From contig JAKSQR010000066.1 in NCBI GenBank assembly GCA_024404065.1, positions 1 to 8,017 on the forward strand: 8,017 bases of DNA, read 5' to 3'. The notes under the pieces were generated by a model. The model saw nothing but the letters and a program-made list of their open reading frames with translations. It was not told the DNA's origin and did no database searches. Position 1 is the first letter of the stretch, and the number at the start of each line of letters is the position of its first letter. Source of the stretch: Clostridia bacterium (lineage in GTDB: Bacteria > Bacillota > Clostridia > Oscillospirales > Acutalibacteraceae). Below, one piece after another: positions 5,005 to 8,017 of the stretch. The translations under genes and the position numbers were made by a program.

Positions 5005-5736
5005 ATGTCAGTAGTATCAATGAAGCAGTTACTCGAAGCAGGCGTTCACTTCGGTCACCAGACCAGAAGATGGAACCCCAAGATGGCAGAGTACATTTTC
5101 ACAGAAAGAAACGGTATCTATATTATCGATCTTCAGAAGACCGTTAAGAAGCTTGAAGAAGCTTACCTTTTCGTTCGTGAAATCGCAGCAGACGGCGGCG
5201 AAGTACTTTTTGTAGGTACAAAGAAGCAGGCTCAGGATTCTGTTAAGGAAGAAGCAATCCGTTGCGGTATGCCTTACGTAAACGCACGTTGGCTCGGCGG
5301 TATGCTCACAAACTTCAACACAATTAAGAAGAGAATCGCAAGACTTGCACAGCTTAAGGCTATGGAAGCTGACGGCACATTTGACCGTCTTCCCAAGAAG
5401 GAAGTTACAAAGCTTTCTCTTGAGATTGAAAAGCTTGAGAAGTTCCTCGGTGGTATCACAGCTATGAAGAAGCAGCCCGCTGCTATGTTCATCGTTGACC
5501 CCCGCAAGGAGAAGATCGCTGTACTTGAAGCTAAGAAGCTTGGTATCCCCATCGTTGCTATCGTAGATACAAACTGCGATCCTGACGAAGTAGATTACGT
5601 TATTCCCGGTAATGATGATGCTATTCGTGCTGTTAAGCTTATCGCTGGCGCAATGGCAGATGCAGTTATAGAAGGCAGACAGGGCGAGCAGAGCGCTCCC
5701 GCAGCTGCTGAAGAAGAGAAGGCAGAGGAGGAATAA
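5005..5736 (+). CDS. rpsB: 30S ribosomal protein S2 (uS2)
   Basis: This is the 243-residue S2 protein of the small ribosomal subunit, which binds late in assembly and helps position S1 or mRNA in many bacteria. Family signatures are present: GVHFGHQTRRWNPKM (13-27), NARWLGGMLTNF (93-104), FIVDPRKEKIAVLEA (162-176) and PIVAIVDTNCDPDEVDYVI (182-200) followed by PGNDDA. The length is usual for the family, and the C-terminal tail is rich in Ala and Glu (231-243). The start is ATG at 5005 with AAGGAGG at 4990-4996, 8 bases before. It is the first gene of the classic rpsB-tsf operon, with tsf three bases after its stop codon. The GAG-GAG-GAA codons of the tail also provide the tsf ribosome binding site. 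Confidence 0.99.
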   Translation: MSVVSMKQLLEAGVHFGHQTRRWNPKMAEYIFTERNGIYIIDLQKTVKKLEEAYLFVREIAADGGEVLFVGTKKQAQDSVKEEAIRCGMPYVNARWLGGMLTNFNTIKKRIARLAQLKAMEADGTFDRLPKKEVTKLSLEIEKLEKFLGGITAMKKQPAAMFIVDPRKEKIAVLEAKKLGIPIVAIVDTNCDPDEVDYVIPGNDDAIRAVKLIAGAMADAVIEGRQGEQSAPAAAEEEKAEEE

Positions 5737-5739
5737 TTC

Positions 5740-6831
5740 ATGGCAGCATTCACAGCTAAAGACGTTCAGGCTCTCAGAGAGAAGACCAACGTTGGTATGA
5801 TGGATTGTAAAAAGGCACTTGTTGAAGCTGATGGCGATATGGACAAGGCAGTTGAAATCCTCCGTGAAAAGGGTCTTGCTTCTGCAGCAAAGAAGTCAAC
5901 AAGAGTTGCAGCTGAAGGCGTAATCGGTGTTTACACCGATGGTAACGCTTCTGCACTTGTAGAGCTTAACTGCGAAACAGACTTCGTAGGTAACAACCCT
6001 GATTTCAAGGCTCTTGCAAACGCTATTGCTAAGACAGTAGTTGAAAAGAAGCCTGCAGATATGGATGCACTTAACGCAGCAGTTATCGCTGACGGTACAG
6101 AAACAGTTGCTGAAGCTATTCAGACACTCTTCCTCAGCGTTAGAGAAAACCTTAAGCTCAGAAGATTTGAGCTTGTTGAAGGTACTGCAGTATCTTACAT
6201 CCACGCTGGCGGTTCAGTTGGCGTACTCGTATCATTCGATACAAACAACACAGGCGACGAGTTCACAGCTATGGCTAAGAACGTTGCTATGCAGGTTGCA
6301 GCTATGAGCCCTGAGTATCTTACAAAGGACGACATTTCAGCTGACGAGCTTGCTAACATGAAGTCAATCATCGTTGAGTCATCACTCAATAAGGCTGATA
6401 CACTTCCCAAGCCCATCCTTATGGATTGCATTAAGGAAGCTTGCGAAAAGAAGATCTGGAGCGACGCTGATATCGCTGCTTACGAAGAGCAGAAGAACAA
6501 CAAGTTCCTCTTCAACTTCCTTTCAAAGGAAGCTATTCCTCAGCTTGCTGAAATCGCACTTTCACACAAGGCTGAAATCGCTGATAACAAGATTTTTGCA
6601 GGTGCAGTTATGGGCCGTCTTAATAAGCAGCTCAAAGAGTCCTGCCTTCTTGAACAGGATTTCGTACGTACAGACCTCTTCGAGGGCGCTGTAGCTGGTT
6701 ACATTGCTAAGGTTGCTAAGGACCTCGGCGCTGAAATCAAGTGCACAGGCTATGTTCGTTTCGCTAAGGGCGAAGGCATTGAGAAGAAGGTTGACGACCT
6801 TGCTGCTGAAGTAGCAAAGATGGTTAAATAA
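5740..6831 (+). CDS. tsf: Translation elongation factor Ts, enlarged form
   Basis: EF-Ts is the cytoplasmic guanine nucleotide exchange factor that releases GDP from EF-Tu. The N-terminal UBA-like domain (about 1-55) includes LREKTNVGMMDCKKAL and EILREKGLASAAKK. The TDFV motif that contacts EF-Tu is at 80-83, the same position as in E. coli, and the core continues to AAMSPEYL (187-194). The C-terminal part, CLLEQDFV (302-309) and GYVRFAKGEGIEKK (337-350), is conserved. At 363 residues it is about 80 longer than E. coli EF-Ts (283); most of the excess lies at roughly 215-290, in the coiled-coil/dimerisation region, where the sequence is helical and charged. All key contact segments remain, so it should be active. 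GGAGG (5727-5731) lies 8 bases before the ATG, inside the rpsB end. A strong terminator follows at 6851. Confidence 0.98.
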   Translation: MAAFTAKDVQALREKTNVGMMDCKKALVEADGDMDKAVEILREKGLASAAKKSTRVAAEGVIGVYTDGNASALVELNCETDFVGNNPDFKALANAIAKTVVEKKPADMDALNAAVIADGTETVAEAIQTLFLSVRENLKLRRFELVEGTAVSYIHAGGSVGVLVSFDTNNTGDEFTAMAKNVAMQVAAMSPEYLTKDDISADELANMKSIIVESSLNKADTLPKPILMDCIKEACEKKIWSDADIAAYEEQKNNKFLFNFLSKEAIPQLAEIALSHKAEIADNKIFAGAVMGRLNKQLKESCLLEQDFVRTDLFEGAVAGYIAKVAKDLGAEIKCTGYVRFAKGEGIEKKVDDLAAEVAKMVK

Positions 6832-6850
6832 TTAAACCTTAATTAAACTT

Positions 6851-6882
6851 AAAACTCCCACTGAAATTCAGTGGGAGTTTTT
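6851..6882. terminator. Symmetric terminator between tsf and the DMT transporter gene
   Basis: ACTCCCACTGA (6854-6864) pairs perfectly with TCAGTGGGAGT (6868-6878) over a 3-base loop, flanked by AAA on the left and TTTT on the right, which extends the stem. The plus-strand tail TTTTT (6878-6882) ends tsf transcription. Read on the minus strand the tail is TTTTAAGTTT, so the same element probably ends the convergent transporter transcript, whose stop codon is about 23 bases away. Confidence 0.93.
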
Positions 6883-6904
6883 GCATATATTATATTACTT
6901 TATA

Positions 6905-7789
6905 TTATACTTTGGATTTCTCAGGTAAATTAAGAATTATAATTGCGGTGAGTATAAGCAGAATACCAGTAATCTTAAAGGCTGAAACACTTTCGCCATA
7001 TACCGCCATACCAAGCACCGCGCCAACCATAGGCTCTATGGCTACTATTATAGCAGCCTTTCCGCTCTCCATTCTCTGCAGACCCCAGGTATAAAAGAAA
7101 TAGGGGAGCACTGTGCAGAAAAATCCTATACCAAGACCCCACAGTATTATCTCAGGTGTAGCCTTGATTTCTGTAATGGTTTCAACAGGTTTGCCGATAA
7201 ATAAAGAGCCTATAAGACCAAAAATAAATGTATAAACCGTAACTGTAAGTGTATCGTATTTCTTAAGGGCAACTCTGCCAAAAATGGTGTAAAGACCATA
7301 GAAAAGACCGCTTGCAAGTCCTGTTAAAAGTATTAAGGGCTTCAGCTGATATTTACCGCCTATGAGCCCTGCCACAAGCACACAGCCTGCAAAGGTGAGA
7401 GCTAAGGCAACAAGCTTTCGCACAGTAATCTTTTCTTTGAATAAAATTGCGGAGAGTATCATAATAAATACGGGTGAGGTATAAAGAAGCACAACTGCTA
7501 TGGAGGCTTCGGATTTTATCATGGTGTAGAAGTAAGCACAGTTAAAAAGCACCACGCTCACAATACCTGTACCAACAAATATCCACAAATCCTTCAGCTT
7601 TATTTTAAGCTTTGATTTATCCTTTACAGCTAAAAACAAAGTAAAAAGGGGAGCGGCCACAACCATGCGTATAAGTGAAATCTGCATGGCATCCACATCC
7701 AAGCGGGAAAGATTTTTAATAAAAATTGTGATTATGCCCCACAGCATACCCGAGAGCAAAACACTGAAAAATGCCTTTGAGTTTTTCAT
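6905..7789 (-). CDS. EamA/DMT-superfamily transporter
   Basis: This is a 294-residue inner-membrane protein with ten predicted membrane helices in two EamA halves (about 8-140 and 152-288). Hallmarks are SGMLWGIITIFIK (13-25), VVLLYTSPVFIMILSAILF (99-117) with KEKIT after it, and in the second half GLFYGLYTIFGR (161-172) and AIEPMVGAVLGMAVYGES (250-267). Such proteins export or import small metabolites such as amino acids or purines; the substrate cannot be read from the sequence. The ATG at 7789 is chosen: the GGAAGG ribosome binding site (7802-7797) lies 7 bases before it, while a TTG at 7810 has none and would place that site inside the gene. It is single-gene, convergent with tsf and divergent from tRNA-Ala. 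It is richer in ATA codons than rpsB or tsf, as expected for a modestly expressed membrane protein. Confidence 0.92.
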   Translation of the reverse strand: MKNSKAFFSVLLSGMLWGIITIFIKNLSRLDVDAMQISLIRMVVAAPLFTLFLAVKDKSKLKIKLKDLWIFVGTGIVSVVLFNCAYFYTMIKSEASIAVVLLYTSPVFIMILSAILFKEKITVRKLVALALTFAGCVLVAGLIGGKYQLKPLILLTGLASGLFYGLYTIFGRVALKKYDTLTVTVYTFIFGLIGSLFIGKPVETITEIKATPEIILWGLGIGFFCTVLPYFFYTWGLQRMESGKAAIIVAIEPMVGAVLGMAVYGESVSAFKITGILLILTAIIILNLPEKSKV

Positions 7790-7816
7790 TATATTACCTT
7801 CCTTTTTCAAAGAAGG

Positions 7817-7845
7817 ATTATATCAGCATTTACTCAGTAATTCAA
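7817..7845 (-). promoter_or_regulatory. Predicted promoter of the DMT transporter gene
   Basis: On the minus strand -35 TTGAAT (7845-7840) and a perfect -10 TATAAT (7822-7817) are separated by 17 bases. The start is expected near 7810, about 20 bases before the ATG. The -35 box is only five bases from the -35 box of the divergent tRNA-Ala promoter. Confidence 0.75.
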
Positions 7846-7850
7846 CCTGA

Positions 7851-7880
7851 TTGACAAATAAATAAATTGGTGATAATAAT
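7851..7880 (+). promoter_or_regulatory. Predicted promoter of tRNA-Ala
   Basis: A perfect -35 TTGACA (7851-7856) is followed after 18 bases by AATAAT (7875-7880, 5 of 6 bases). GATAAT at 7872-7877 is an alternative -10 with a shorter, 15-base spacer. Either would start transcription a few bases before the tRNA 5' end at 7890. Confidence 0.65.
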
Positions 7881-7889
7881 AAATCAGAC

Positions 7890-7965
7890 GGGCGATTAGT
7901 TCAGTTGGGAGAATGTCGGGTTCGCAATCCGAAGGTCAGGGGTTCGAACCCCCTATCGTCCACCA
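7890..7965 (+). tRNA. tRNA-Ala, anticodon CGC (reads GCG)
   Basis: This is a complete 76-base cloverleaf with an encoded CCA end (7963-7965). The acceptor GGGCGAT (7890-7896) pairs with ATCGTCC (7955-7961), and the third pair is G3-T70, the G-U pair that defines alanine tRNAs; the discriminator is A at 7962. The anticodon stem TCGGG/TCCGA (7916-7920, 7928-7932) closes TTCGCAA, anticodon CGC at 7923-7925. The T arm AGGGG/CCCCT holds TTCGAAC and the D stem is GTTC/GAAT. Confidence 0.97.
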
Positions 7966-7994
7966 AAAGGCATTACTTCGGTGATGCCTTTTTA
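7966..7994 (+). terminator. Rho-independent terminator of tRNA-Ala
   Basis: AAAGGCATTAC (7966-7976) pairs with GTGATGCCTTT (7981-7991), one T-G pair among eleven, around the loop TTCG closed by C-G, a very stable tetraloop. T-run 7989-7993 follows. It starts right after the tRNA CCA end. The last 23 bases of the window show nothing further. Confidence 0.92.
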
Positions 7995-8017
7995 TCGTAG
8001 CATATCGCCATAAACAA

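Noticed and set aside
1..8017. A new multi-gene defence, mobile or biosynthetic system
   Set aside because: The gene set is housekeeping plus unrelated transport and surface genes, with no transposase, integrase, nuclease, repeat array or clustered unknown genes. I found no support for such a system in this window.

Overview
The window looks like chromosomal DNA of a low-to-moderate GC member of the Firmicutes (Clostridia), most like the gut Oscillospiraceae/Ruminococcaceae group. The evidence is: strong AGGAGG-type ribosome binding sites before most genes, A/T-rich intergenic regions, sigma-A-like promoters with 17-bp spacers, tRNA genes that encode their own CCA end, and the style of the proteins (an enlarged EF-Ts, a Clostridia-type FabG/YmfI-like reductase, a PF11449-like metal permease and a secreted FN3-like protein). 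The genus assignment is inference.

Layout. Positions 1-88 (minus strand) hold the first 29 codons of a probable RadC-family gene that runs off the left edge. Next, still on the minus strand, comes a two-gene unit transcribed leftward: a predicted lipoprotein of unknown function (885-1844) followed after one base by a short-chain dehydrogenase/reductase (155-883). A compact terminator lies after the reductase, and the promoter of the RadC-like gene overlaps that terminator. From 2000 on the plus strand come tRNA-Thr(CGT) with its own promoter and terminator, a membrane permease probably for a heavy metal or oxyanion (2265-3149), a secreted protein with fibronectin-III-like repeats (3339-4766), and the rpsB-tsf operon for ribosomal protein S2 and EF-Ts (5005-6831). 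A symmetric terminator separates tsf from a convergent EamA/DMT transporter gene (6905-7789, minus). The transporter is divergent from tRNA-Ala(CGC) (7890-7965), which ends in a UUCG-loop terminator.

How the genes fit together. Much of the window serves translation: S2, EF-Ts, two C34 tRNAs and possibly the reductase, whose sequence resembles the YmfI group that completes the EF-P modification in Bacillus. The permease, the DMT transporter, the lipoprotein and the secreted protein act at the membrane or outside it. They do not form an evident shared pathway with the rest. No mobile element, CRISPR array, phage gene, toxin-antitoxin pair or defence system was seen.

The most interesting signals are regulatory and structural, not a new multi-gene system. 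(1) The rpsB promoter is nested in the loop of a 12-bp perfect inverted repeat that also looks like the terminator of the gene before it. (2) The rpsB leader can form mutually exclusive helices and has a possible anti-Shine-Dalgarno segment. (3) EF-Ts carries a large insertion in its coiled-coil region. (4) The secreted protein uses isoleucine codons like a highly expressed gene. There is no gene-free stretch longer than about 240 bases.
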